Assembly (NCBI GenBank): GCA_031177865.1
Contig: JAPSKD010000012.1
Coordinates: 1,142-36,720, forward strand
Direction: 5' to 3'
DNA: 35,579 bases
DNA from: Bacillus sp. (in: firmicutes)
GTDB taxonomy: Bacteria; Bacillota; Bacilli; Bacillales; Cytobacillaceae
Positions 6,550 through 13,932 of the stretch are shown in pieces; positions within the stretch are counted from its first letter, which is position 1, and every line of letters starts with the position of its first letter. Position numbers and translations under genes: made by a program. The notes under the pieces were generated by a model. It was not told where the DNA came from. It did not search any database and saw only the letters and a list, made by a program, of their open reading frames with translations.

Positions 6550-7830
6550 ATGAATAGCTTTAGTGAATGGATAAATAAACAAGAATTTGATGAAGAAACA
6601 ATTGGATTGTATAGGGAGGGGATAAGTTGTTATAAAGGGGAAGCGTATAGAGCAGCACTTATGTTTACCTTCTTAGGTTTTCAATCAATGGTAAGAGAAC
6701 GGGTTTTATTATCACCTGTCCCCGAAGGATATATAGAAGGTGAATGGAACCATATAAAGCAAGAGCTGCTAAATGGGGACGAGACTTGGGAACAACAAAT
6801 CCAATCTTTAATAAAAAATAAGAAAAAATCCCCGTTTAAGTTGAGTGAAGATGTCTATGAACAATATATCTTTTGGAAAAACAGGAGAAATGATTGTGCT
6901 CATGCAAAGGGAAACTATATAAGTTACCCACACGTAGAGGCATTTTGGCTCTTTATTGAATCTAATTCCTATAAATTCACAGTTAATGGTGGGAAAAATT
7001 ATATATTAAGAGAATTAGAAGATCATTTTGATATCCATAAAACCCCTACAGGAACTGATATTTTGCCTATTCTAGTTAAAATTCCTCATGCAGTAGAAAA
7101 AAAAGACCTTACAGAGATTTTTGATAAAATGAGCGATATTACATTAAGAGACAATAAATATATAGACGATGATAAATCAGCTATGTGGAAAAAAATGTTC
7201 AATTATGTAGATATCCAAGAATCACTAATTAGATACTTTGTCGATGAAGAGAATAGCAGTTTGGTAAAGGCAGTATTAAGAAAAGAACCTAATCTAATTA
7301 AGTACTTTAATAAAGAGGATGGTTTTATTAGGCGACTTTGGATAAAAGAATTCTCTTCATATTTAGATTATTATATTTTTATTGAAATGGTCAGAAATTC
7401 ATTAATTCCACAAAACCAGCTTGATGAAGCTTGTAAAAAGATGATAAACAGTATTGATTCGGAGGTTTTTGCTTATAATTCCTTCTTAGTTGAAGAATTT
7501 AGTGAAATTGACTTTATAAATCTCCAACAAATAGGTTTCTTTAAGCTCTTTTACGAAATGGCATTCAAGGACAGAAAAATTGTTAAAAGTTTTAATTGGG
7601 GAAATCAAAATAAGGATTTAGTATGTTATTACATTAAGAAATATGGCTTGGATGAGGTGATGGTGAAGGCTATTAACAGCTCATTCTTAACCACTTATAA
7701 TCCAAGGCACCTTAATAGCAGTATAGTTGAATTTTATGAACACAATAAAGAAATTTGGGACGAACATTGTAAAATTAGCGAAAAAATTGATGATCGATTA
7801 CCAAAAATCTTGGTTATGAAGGAGGATTAA
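6550..7830 (+). CDS. HEPN-motif protein, candidate abortive-infection RNase
   Basis: A 426-residue protein starting at ATG 6550 with GAGGTG upstream; the open frame reaches back to 6487 but without a ribosome site. Residues 113-118 read R-N-D-C-A-H, the R-N-x-x-x-H motif of HEPN ribonucleases. It comes after a helical N-terminus (Y-K-G-E-A-Y-R-A-A-L-M-F-T) of the kind that forms the first HEPN helix. The following 300 residues are helical and not recognised; they could be a sensor or partner-binding region. No toxin-antitoxin partner is next to it. It stands alone between arpU and the late promoter, a frequent site for morons. RNase activity and defence role are inference; the motif is seen directly. 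Confidence 0.72.
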   Translation: MNSFSEWINKQEFDEETIGLYREGISCYKGEAYRAALMFTFLGFQSMVRERVLLSPVPEGYIEGEWNHIKQELLNGDETWEQQIQSLIKNKKKSPFKLSEDVYEQYIFWKNRRNDCAHAKGNYISYPHVEAFWLFIESNSYKFTVNGGKNYILRELEDHFDIHKTPTGTDILPILVKIPHAVEKKDLTEIFDKMSDITLRDNKYIDDDKSAMWKKMFNYVDIQESLIRYFVDEENSSLVKAVLRKEPNLIKYFNKEDGFIRRLWIKEFSSYLDYYIFIEMVRNSLIPQNQLDEACKKMINSIDSEVFAYNSFLVEEFSEIDFINLQQIGFFKLFYEMAFKDRKIVKSFNWGNQNKDLVCYYIKKYGLDEVMVKAINSSFLTTYNPRHLNSSIVEFYEHNKEIWDEHCKISEKIDDRLPKILVMKED

Positions 7831-7861
7831 TAAAGCAAAGGTTTAATGTATGCATATAATC

Positions 7862-7922
7862 GGCAGAAATTTGGCAGCAGAATGGCAGAGCATTAGGTTT
7901 TTACTGTGCTACTATGGTATTA
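7862..7922 (+). promoter_or_regulatory. ArpU-type late promoter with three GGCAG boxes
   Basis: GGCAG occurs at 7862, 7873 and 7884, exactly 11 bp apart, so all three face the same side of the helix. Twenty-one bp after the last box is an extended -10 element, TGC-TACTAT (7907-7915), with no good -35. This is the pattern expected for an activator-dependent promoter, and the only activator candidate nearby is the ArpU-family protein. It would drive the packaging, head, tail and lysis genes. The link to ArpU is inference from position and known phage layouts. Confidence 0.7.
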
Positions 7923-7932
7923 ACGAAATATC

Positions 7933-7966
7933 AAGACGGCGCTTTGGGTTGAAGTGTCGTCTTTTT
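7933..7966 (+). terminator. Strong intrinsic terminator in the late leader
   Basis: A 12-bp stem (AAGACGGCGCTT with AAGTGTCGTCTT, two G-T pairs), a 7-base loop and a T-run. It begins about 11 bases after the expected start of the late transcript, so late transcription must pass through it, or it ends the HEPN transcript. Confidence 0.8.
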
Positions 7967-8052
7967 ATATTGGTTTATAAGGAATTACTTACATGTTTCT
8001 TGTTATAAGAATTAGAAGGTTTACCATGGTATGATATTTATGAGGTGGTATT

Positions 8053-8883
8053 ATGTTTGTTTCACCAATGCTGCTTCATAAATCAGAGCAGCCATTTGAA
8101 GATACAAAATTTATTACTGAACTTAAACTAGATGGCATTCGATTAATCCTGTCTAAGTTTAATAATCAGATTAGATTATATACAAGGCATAATAATGAGG
8201 TGACTTCTAAGTTTCCTGAGTTGCTAAAGATAGATATTCCAGACGGAACAGTATTAGATGGAGAGATAATAGTTCCTGGAAAGGATGGGAAACCTGACTT
8301 TGAGGCAATGATGGAAAGATTTCAATCCAAAAGATCTAATCACCATATCCAGTTCAGTGTGTTTGATGTTATATATCATAAAGGCGAAATGATTACGCAT
8401 CTTCCTTTAATAGAAAGAAAAGATATTCTTGAAAGCTTGATCCACAATGATCAATACTTTGCATAGGTCCAGTGGATGCTTGGCAATGGTGAAGCTTATT
8501 TTGATTTAGTTAAGCAGCATGACCTAGAGGGAATTGTCCTGAAAAGAGCAGCTTCTAAATATCAAATTAATAAACGCTCTCAGGATTGGTTAAAGGTAAT
8601 AAATTATCAATATGCTGATGTATTTATTACAGGCCTTCGAAAAGAAGAATTCGGGTTATTGCTTGGAATTGAAGAAAGTAACAGCATCAAACCAGCTGGT
8701 ATTATGGAATTTGTTTCTCCTGTCGCTAGGAAACAATTTTATAATCAGTTTCAGGATCTAATTATAGAAGAAGATAAAAAGTTTATACATGTTGAACCAA
8801 AGATTAAGTGTCGTGTTAAATTTAGAAATTATACAAAGGCAGGGCGCCTAAGAATACCGTCTTTTGTTGAATATATTTCCTGA
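8053..8883 (+). pseudogene. ATP-dependent DNA ligase interrupted by one in-frame amber codon
   Basis: Read through, the frame gives about 276 residues matching the short phage-type ATP-dependent DNA ligase (as LigB/YoqV of SPbeta). The nucleotidyl motifs are all present: E-L-K-L-D-G-I-R (lysine that takes AMP, residue 25), V-L-D-G-E-I, V-F-D-V-I-Y, L-E-G-I-V-L-K and D-W-L-K-V. A single TAG at 8464-8466 splits it after Q-Y-F-A. The two halves stay in the same frame and there is no indel, so one base change made the break. The ribosome site GAGGTGG before ATG 8053 is intact. Either the gene is newly dead, the codon is suppressed or the base is a sequencing error. The two halves have not diverged, so loss would be recent. 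Confidence 0.88.
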
Positions 8884-8885
8884 AC

Positions 8886-8912
8886 AAAGCATCCTTCAAA
8901 GGGTGCTTTTAT
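8886..8912 (+). terminator. Intrinsic terminator after ligase (copy 1 of a pair)
   Basis: Stem AAAGCATCC / GGGTGCTTT with loop TTCAAA and a T-run. A near copy occurs at 10514-10542 with similar downstream bases. Confidence 0.75.
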
Positions 8913-8928
8913 TATTGGGGGAAAGAGG

Positions 8929-9186
8929 GTCTTTTATATAAAGTTCCCTAATCATTTATTTAAAGCACAGATTCAGCAGTTCAATCAGTTGTGTAGGTTG
9001 GCAGAGAATCTGAGAGAAAAGCCCAAGCCAGTAAAGCAGGAGATTCTTAGCAGTAAAGAGTTAGAGGAACTAATGGGTACCAGGCGTGATACTTATTACA
9101 GAGTGAAGGGCAATGAGGAGAAGATGAAATTTGGTTTGTTAAACAGTATAGCTATTTACAGGAAAATAACGGTAGTTATACAATAG
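8929..9186 (+). pseudogene. Remnant of a small phage gene, decayed C-terminus (copy 1)
   Basis: The frame is open from about 8914 with no normal start codon; the first usable one, TTG 8989, has no ribosome site. The sense runs F-P-N-H-L-F-K-A-Q-I-Q-Q-F-N-Q-L, then L-S-S-K-E-L-E-E-L-M-G-T-R-R-D-T-Y-Y-R-V-K-G. The second stretch is matched by the piece at 9823-9914, which ends normally in R-A-M-R-R-K-stop. Here two bases are missing after R-V and the reading continues into unrelated sequence. It is probably the 5' part of a gene whose end was replaced when the downstream cassette arrived. The family is unknown. Confidence 0.55.
9155..9184 (+). promoter_or_regulatory. Candidate sigma-A promoter of the 9229 gene
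   Basis: TTTACA at 9155-9160 is followed by TACAAT at 9179-9184 (18-bp spacer), or TATACA at 9177 (16 bp). It lies 45 bp before the ATG of the membrane protein gene, so that gene could be expressed in the lysogen. Confidence 0.5.
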
Positions 9187-9228
9187 GTACAGAAGAAAGC
9201 AGTAGGTAAAAGGGGAGAAGGCAATTTA

Positions 9229-9822
9229 ATGATGGATGGTAAATGGACTAATAAGGATTGGAAATGGCTTGTAGGAATCTTAATAGGGATTATGATTTTA
9301 ATGATTGCTAGTTTTTTTAATAGTAAAATAATCGAAACCAATTTTTCGATTATTTCAAGCGCAGTTTCAATTGCTCTTGCTTTAGTAGCGATATTCATTG
9401 CACTTAAGCAAGATAGTGATAATCAAAGAGTAAACCAGAGTGTGTCATCTTTATTAAACGAAATAGCTAGAAATATTGCAGCTGTTGATGAAAAAGTTAG
9501 AAAAATTGATGAAACTGTTCTGAATGATGTAAAGGCTGAAGTAGTTGAAGAGTTCGAACAAAAAAACCCAGACAAAAAAACTTATACAGCAGATGAAGTT
9601 AATAATATTGTAAAAACAGTTACTGATGAATTAACAAAGAATTTCTATGAATCACTTAATAATGAAGAGAAAGAAAGAACTTCAAGGGAAATAAGAATAC
9701 TTTCTGCTATTTATAAAAATAAAGATAAATCCGTAACTGAAATCCAAGAAATTCTAGCAAATGAATACAAATTGAAGTTAAGTCTAGCTGCAATAAGTCG
9801 TTATATGAATAAAACTAAGTAA
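9229..9822 (+). CDS. Membrane-anchored coiled-coil protein, accessory cassette
   Basis: A 197-residue protein starting at ATG 9229 after GGGGAGAAGG. Two hydrophobic segments lie at residues about 13-30 and 38-61, followed by a long helical region of coiled-coil character (about 65-150). The compact C-terminal part (about 150-197) contains I-L-S-A-I-Y-K-N-K-D and L-A-A-I-S-R-Y-M-N-K, which resembles a small winged helix. The C-terminus would face the cytoplasm. No family is recognised. The gene has its own promoter candidate and lies between two copies of another gene's end, so it arrived as a cassette. A sensor or exclusion role is possible but unproved. Confidence 0.7.
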   Translation: MMDGKWTNKDWKWLVGILIGIMILMIASFFNSKIIETNFSIISSAVSIALALVAIFIALKQDSDNQRVNQSVSSLLNEIARNIAAVDEKVRKIDETVLNDVKAEVVEEFEQKNPDKKTYTADEVNNIVKTVTDELTKNFYESLNNEEKERTSREIRILSAIYKNKDKSVTEIQEILANEYKLKLSLAAISRYMNKTK

Positions 9823-9914
9823 GTATTTATCTGTACCAGAAAGACTTAGAAGTCTTAAGTTGTACCATGCGTGATACTTATAAAAGAGTGAATAGAGCTA
9901 TGAGGAGGAAATAA
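9823..9914 (+). pseudogene. Duplicate C-terminal end of the small phage gene (copy 2)
   Basis: Without a start codon, the frame reads K-D-L-E-V-L, then T-M-R-D-T-Y-K-R-V-N-R-A-M-R-R-K and stop at 9912-9914. It aligns with the sense at about 9050-9115 in copy 1; the bases from GTACC to GAGTG agree at nearly all positions. Two diverged copies of one gene end enclosing a foreign gene point to recombination between related phages at this spot. Confidence 0.6.
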
Positions 9915-9967
9915 AAAGTAGATTAACCTATCAATGTGATAAAATATCCTTGATTAGGAGGTGGATA

Positions 9968-10507
9968 ATGAACTTTGATACAAAGTATTTAATTAGGTGG
10001 GGAATACCTGGTTGGATGTTTCTCTTCATAATAATTGCGTTTTATTCATTAGTTGACTTTGATGCGGTCAAATCAATTATTTTCAATAAAAATGCTCCAG
10101 TAATTGTAGCTTTAATATCTCTTTTTATTGGTGCGGGAATTATTTTAGGGAATATTATTCACCAAATTAGTATGAGCTTAGGATTTGTTGTGTGGAACAA
10201 GAGAGCCGCATATTTTAGAAAAGAATATGAAATGGATTATAAGATAATTACGGGTGACCATGGAAATGAAATTCAAAGGATATATAGTTATAGATTAGGA
10301 AATGTACATGCACTTAGAGCATTGTGGTTTAGTTTGCTCCTTGCTTTATTAACAATAATCACCCTTTCGTTTTTTGTTATGTTTTCATTGAAAATTGTAA
10401 TCTTAATTGCAATTGTTTTTATACTCAATATTGTAGTACTAAATAATTGGAGGTATTTCCAAAACAATCTTGATTATTTTTTGAGGAAAATAAAGTCTGA
10501 TTTCTAA
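9968..10507 (+). CDS. Four-span membrane protein, accessory cassette
   Basis: A 179-residue protein; ATG 9968 follows a near-perfect AGGAGGTG, and the upstream start at 9950 lacks a site. Hydrophobic segments lie at about residues 12-30, 42-66, 118-140 and 141-160. Between the two pairs is a hydrophilic stretch of about 50 residues (W-N-K-R-A-A-Y-F-R-K-E-Y and I-T-G-D-H-G-N-E-I-Q). No family is recognised. It is followed by a terminator and so forms a single-gene unit. With the gene at 9229 it makes a pair of membrane proteins between two similar terminators. Confidence 0.7.
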   Translation: MNFDTKYLIRWGIPGWMFLFIIIAFYSLVDFDAVKSIIFNKNAPVIVALISLFIGAGIILGNIIHQISMSLGFVVWNKRAAYFRKEYEMDYKIITGDHGNEIQRIYSYRLGNVHALRALWFSLLLALLTIITLSFFVMFSLKIVILIAIVFILNIVVLNNWRYFQNNLDYFLRKIKSDF

Positions 10508-10513
10508 TTAAGT

Positions 10514-10542
10514 ATGCATCCTTTCGAGGGTGCTTTTTATTT
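10514..10542 (+). terminator. Intrinsic terminator (copy 2 of a pair)
   Basis: GCATCC / GGGTGC stem, loop TTTCGA and a T-run. Stem, T-run and the following TTGGnGAAAGA resemble the terminator at 8886. Confidence 0.75.
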
Positions 10543-10569
10543 TGGAGAAAGAAGAGTGAAAGGCGGGAG

Positions 10570-10674
10570 ATGAAGATGATGCAATACATTATCGGATTTG
10601 CTGCAGGTCAAGTCTTCACTTTGGTTTTTCTTTATTTGGGTTATAACTGGAGCGAGATAAATGGCCCAATATAA
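10570..10674 (+). CDS. 34-residue single-span membrane peptide
   Basis: ATG 10570 follows GGCGGGAG. The product M-K-M-M-Q-Y-I-I-G-F-A-A-G-Q-V-F-T-L-V-F-L is nearly all one membrane span and ends shortly after. The stop overlaps the start of the HNH gene by 14 bp, so the two are coupled. Such short peptides before the HNH gene are common in phages, but their role is not known. Confidence 0.55.
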   Translation: MKMMQYIIGFAAGQVFTLVFLYLGYNWSEINGPI

Positions 10675-10999
10675 AACGCAGCATCAAAAGCGAAAGTTCT
10701 ACGACAGTTGTGAATGGAAGAAGCTACGCTCAGAGATCAAGAAGCGTGACAACTATGAATGCCAGGAATGTAAAAGGCATGGGCGATTAAGCATTGATAC
10801 AAATGAATACAGCGAAAGTGCAAAGCGTAAGAAGATCCAGCTTGTTGTTCACCATATCAAGGAGCTCGAGCATCATCCAGACCTGGCACTCGATGAAGAT
10901 AACCTGGAGACTGTTTGTGTTGATTGTCATAACAAAGAACATGGCCGAGACTTCAGGAATAAGAAGCCAAACAAATGGCAGCATGATGAAAGGTGGTAA
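10661..10999 (+). CDS. HNH endonuclease of the packaging module
   Basis: A 112-residue HNH nuclease. A zinc pair C-Q-E-C is seen near residue 35, V-V-H-H-I-K at about 66 (the catalytic histidine region), then D-E-D-N-L-E-T-V-C-V-D-C-H-N-K-E-H with the second zinc pair and the last H of the motif. In HK97-type cos phages this enzyme is encoded just before the terminase and works with TerS and TerL in cutting cos DNA. The position here, 900 bp before TerS, agrees, although two small genes and repeats have been inserted in between. Confidence 0.92.
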   Translation: MAQYKTQHQKRKFYDSCEWKKLRSEIKKRDNYECQECKRHGRLSIDTNEYSESAKRKKIQLVVHHIKELEHHPDLALDEDNLETVCVDCHNKEHGRDFRNKKPNKWQHDERW

Positions 11000-11000
11000 G

Positions 11001-11162
11001 ATGATCATTTGGATAATAACAATCTATTTAATCTTTGGTGCATCACTGTGTTGGGAAGCAAAAGATTATCGCTGGATGGATAGGATTGTATTAGCAATAT
11101 GTTGGCTGCCTGTATTAATTTATTTTTTTTTTATAAAGGCTCTGTTAAAGAATAATGGTTGA
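11001..11162 (+). CDS. 53-residue two-span membrane protein
   Basis: ATG 11001 is one base after the HNH stop, with AAAGGTGG upstream. The product has two hydrophobic stretches, residues about 2-17 and 29-46, separated by W-E-A-K-D-Y-R-W-M-D-R. The frame is open further upstream, but that part overlaps the HNH gene. No family is recognised. Confidence 0.5.
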   Translation: MIIWIITIYLIFGASLCWEAKDYRWMDRIVLAICWLPVLIYFFFIKALLKNNG

Positions 11163-11166
11163 TTTT

Positions 11167-11201
11167 CTTGTTGAACTAACGGTGCAGGATAGTTGAAGAA
11201 G
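11167..11201. repeat. Palindromic repeat, copy 1
   Basis: An imperfect palindrome of about 35 bp with outer arms CTTGTTGAACTA and TAGTTGAAGAAG around GGTGCAGG. Related copies are at 11653-11686, 30324-30361 and 32387-32421. Copies 1 and 2 enclose the gene at 11262. Confidence 0.6.
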
Positions 11202-11261
11202 GATTATGAACTTCATTGTGGAAATATTGTCCTTAGAAACGTTTTTTCAGGAGTTGGCTAA

Positions 11262-11660
11262 ATGGAGATTTTTAGAAAAATAGACTTTAGTTATTTTATA
11301 GGACAAGTTGTAACAGATGTAAAAACTGAAGAAAATCAACCTTTGGGTATTATTTTTGAAAGAGGGTCGCTAATAGTTGAATGCCCTTGGAGAATTAAGA
11401 AAGGTAATGAAATTATATTAGGTGAAACAGATTGTATTTCCGAACCAAAAAAATTCTCATATAAAAACGTAAAAAAACTTCTTGTTTCTAAGAAGATATT
11501 AGGCATTTCTTTTTTTGAACAACTACTTTTTATTATCGAGTTTGAAGATAATCTTACCTTTGAATTATTTCACGCTAGCAGTTACTTCGAGGGTTGGACA
11601 ATACAAGGTGACGATGGATTTGATGTATTCACATTGCCTGGAGGTGAAGTCTGTTATTAA
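11262..11660 (+). CDS. DUF6188/immunity-like protein
   Basis: A 132-residue soluble protein, start ATG 11262 with GGAG upstream. It has a pattern of strands such as L-G-I-I-F-E-R-G-S-L-I-V-E-C-P-W-R-I and F-E-D-N-L-T-F-E-L-F-H-A-S-S-Y-F-E-G-W. The latter resembles the L-E-I-F-x-x-S-S-Y-x-E-x-W signature of DUF6188-like proteins, some of which sit in polymorphic-toxin immunity loci. No toxin gene is next to it. The start region and the stop codon each touch a palindromic repeat, and a terminator follows, so it looks like a mobile single-gene insert in the packaging region. Function is inferred only by resemblance. Confidence 0.6.
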   Translation: MEIFRKIDFSYFIGQVVTDVKTEENQPLGIIFERGSLIVECPWRIKKGNEIILGETDCISEPKKFSYKNVKKLLVSKKILGISFFEQLLFIIEFEDNLTFELFHASSYFEGWTIQGDDGFDVFTLPGGEVCY

Positions 11661-11686
11661 GCTAACCGGTGCGTTAATTCAACAAG
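11653..11686. repeat. Palindromic repeat, copy 2
   Basis: Related to the repeat at 11167: CTAACCGGTGCG in the centre and TTCAACAAG at the right end. It overlaps the stop codon of the 11262 gene. Confidence 0.55.
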
Positions 11687-11693
11687 AAGACCT

Positions 11694-11724
11694 AAAAGGA
11701 CCAATAAGAAGTGGTCTTTTTTCT
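11694..11724 (+). terminator. Intrinsic terminator
   Basis: AAAAGGACCA / TGGTCTTTT stem with one G-T pair, an 8-base loop and a T-run; ends the insert before the cos region. Confidence 0.7.
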
Positions 11725-11785
11725 TTGATTAAAAATCAACAATAAAATTTAACATATCCTCAATTAAAGAAAGGTTTGAAATAAT

Positions 11786-11850
11786 ACCCCCCGGTCAAAA
11801 GTTTTGGCTTTTTTTCGTTTCGGGGCACCGGGGAGGGGGGTCAACTCTCT
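11786..11850. other. Putative cos region
   Basis: Between the HNH gene and TerS lies a GC-rich island in AT-rich surroundings: a C-run with CCGG, then CGGGGCACCGGGGAGGGG and TCAACTCTC. In HK97-type cos phages of Gram-positive hosts the cohesive-end site lies in this interval. The cut position and overhang cannot be read from the sequence. Confidence 0.5.
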
Positions 11851-11897
11851 AAAAATATTTTAAAAATAGGCCTTTCACATTAGGGGGGAGGGGTAGC

Positions 11898-12221
11898 ATG
11901 AACCTTGATGAATTAAAAAATCAATTATTATCACGAATTGATACAGATGATTTGCTGGAAGTAAAGAAGGTAAATGATTTGATTCGGCTGCATGAATTAG
12001 ATGCAGCCTGTGATGAAGTGATTAATCGTGATGGAGTAAGTATTACTGTTGAAAACGGAAAACAAAAATTCACAAAGAGCCATCCTAGTATGAATGAAAA
12101 AATGAAAATCAATGCCCAAAAAATTGCGCTGGAAAAATCGATAAAGTTTAAATTGAAGACAGCCCCTGCCCCTGCATCAACTAGTGTGGAGGGCAACCCG
12201 AAGCGTGGTAGTTTACTTTGA
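11898..12221 (+). CDS. terS: Terminase small subunit, P27 family
   Basis: A 107-residue protein starting at ATG 11898 after GGGGGGAGGGG. The order L-D-E-L-K-N-Q-L-L-S-R-I-D, then H-E-L-D-A-A-C-D-E-V-I-N-R-D-G and H-P-S-M-N-E-K-M-K-I-N is typical of P27-type small terminase subunits. These bind the cos site and deliver DNA to the large subunit. Its length is in range. The stop overlaps the TTG start of TerL by four bases, so the two are translationally coupled. Confidence 0.88.
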   Translation: MNLDELKNQLLSRIDTDDLLEVKKVNDLIRLHELDAACDEVINRDGVSITVENGKQKFTKSHPSMNEKMKINAQKIALEKSIKFKLKTAPAPASTSVEGNPKRGSLL

Positions 12222-13918
12222 TTAGTTATCCGTACATCGAAGAGTATATTCACCAGTGGCAAGAGGGCAAGATCATTCTAAATAAAAGACGCATCAAGCT
12301 GCTGAAATTAATTGAGCGTGACATACTAACAGCCGATGATATGTATTTTGATAGTGAGCAAATTGAAAATTATATAGCCTTCACGGAGAAGTATTACTTT
12401 CCACTTACGCTTACTCAAAAATTCAAAACGTGTTTCATTTTCTTATATTACAAAGATGGTTCTTTAGTATTCGATGAACATTTAGACTATGAAGGGCGTG
12501 GCGGTGGAAAGACTGGGCGCATTTCTACACTATCGAATTATTTCATAAGCGAGCTGCATGGTATAGATAACTATAATGTATCAGTTGTAGCAAATAGTGA
12601 AAAGCAAGCGAAAATGTCATTCACTGAAGTATTTAATAAAATCGATAAAGACGACAGATTAAAAGGACATTTCCATCATAAAAAAGCTTTAATTGAAGCT
12701 CGTGTCACGAAATCAGTGTTCCAATATCATACTTCTAATGCGAATACAAAAGATGGTTTGCGAGACGGTTGTGTTATTTTTGAAGAAATTCATCAATATG
12801 AAAATTCCTCCACAGTTGATGTTTTTACATCCGGTCTTGGTAAAGTTCCGAATCCAAGAATCTTTTATGTTGGTTCAGATGGTTATGTGCGCGAAGGATT
12901 TTTAGACAAGCTTTTAGAACGCGCTGATAATATTTTAGATGGCCAAGTGAGTATTCGTGAAGATGGTCTATTTCCGTTTTTGTGCTGCTTAGATAAAGAG
13001 GAAGAAATGCATAATTCCGAGATGTGGCAAAAAGCGAATTCTCAATTCCATCCACCACTCACAGGTTACGCTAAAACACTTTTAAGAACTGTGATGAAGC
13101 AATATAACAAATTGGAACACAATCCTGACGGTTATGAAGAATTTGTTACAAAACGGATGAACTTACCAAAAGTGGATTTAGAAAAAAGCGTAACCTCATG
13201 GAAGAAGATTATGGCAACTAATCAAGATTATGATTTAGATGATTTAAAAAAACGTCAATGTATTGGCTGTTTAGATTATGCTTCTGTTCGTGATTTTGTT
13301 GCTATGGGATTGTTGTTTTTGGAAAACGAAAACTATCTTGTTCCTAGGGAATTAACGCATTCGTATGTTTGTAAGCCGTTCGCGGACAAGCACTATGCTT
13401 ACAGTAAGGAAAAATCTGAAAACAATAATAAGAAAGACCATCGTAAGTTCGCGCCTATACGAAAATGGGAAAACGATGGTCTTTTGACTGTCTTAGACAT
13501 TGAAACGATGGATCCACATCTTGTTGTCAAATGGTTTGTTGATAAACGGGATGAAGGTTGGAACATTAAGAAAATAATCGGTGATAATTTTAAAATGGAT
13601 ATTTTAAAACCATTATTTGAAGCGGCTGGATTTGAAGTTGAAGTTATACGAAATCCTGATGCTGCAAGTGGATTATTAGCTCCACGTATTGAAATAGCTT
13701 TTCAAAACGAGCAAGTTATATTTGGCGATAATCCTCTTATGCGTTGGTACACAAATAATGTACTTGTAAAAAGATTGCCTAATGGAAACAAAGTATATCG
13801 AAAAAAAGAAGAAGTCAAACGCAAAACAGATGGTTTTATGATGTTTTTATATGGTATATGGGCATCGCGAGATTTAGAAGAAGAAGTAGATTTTTTCCTT
13901 GATGCTATTAGCTTTTAA
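12218..13918 (+). CDS. terL: Terminase large subunit
   Basis: A 566-residue packaging motor and nuclease. The Walker A-like loop G-R-G-G-G-K-T-G is near residue 91, and V-I-F-E-E-I-H (about 186) gives the Walker B with acidic pair. The C-terminal half carries G-C-L-D-Y-A-S-V-R-D-F and D-N-F-K-M-D, the acidic residues expected of the RNase-H-like nuclease. It starts at TTG 12218, overlapping the TerS stop. Length is normal for the Terminase_1 group found with P27 TerS and HNH in HK97-type phages. Confidence 0.95.
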   Translation: MISYPYIEEYIHQWQEGKIILNKRRIKLLKLIERDILTADDMYFDSEQIENYIAFTEKYYFPLTLTQKFKTCFIFLYYKDGSLVFDEHLDYEGRGGGKTGRISTLSNYFISELHGIDNYNVSVVANSEKQAKMSFTEVFNKIDKDDRLKGHFHHKKALIEARVTKSVFQYHTSNANTKDGLRDGCVIFEEIHQYENSSTVDVFTSGLGKVPNPRIFYVGSDGYVREGFLDKLLERADNILDGQVSIREDGLFPFLCCLDKEEEMHNSEMWQKANSQFHPPLTGYAKTLLRTVMKQYNKLEHNPDGYEEFVTKRMNLPKVDLEKSVTSWKKIMATNQDYDLDDLKKRQCIGCLDYASVRDFVAMGLLFLENENYLVPRELTHSYVCKPFADKHYAYSKEKSENNNKKDHRKFAPIRKWENDGLLTVLDIETMDPHLVVKWFVDKRDEGWNIKKIIGDNFKMDILKPLFEAAGFEVEVIRNPDAASGLLAPRIEIAFQNEQVIFGDNPLMRWYTNNVLVKRLPNGNKVYRKKEEVKRKTDGFMMFLYGIWASRDLEEEVDFFLDAISF

Positions 13919-13932
13919 AGGAGGTGATTACT

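Noticed and set aside
8476-8883. Second half of the ligase as a separate gene
   Set aside because: Same frame as the first half, no ribosome site before 8476, and it begins in the middle of the nucleotidyltransferase domain.
10794-11000. Open frame upstream of the 11001 gene
   Set aside because: It overlaps the HNH gene in another frame and has no ribosome site; only the part from ATG 11001 is taken as coding.
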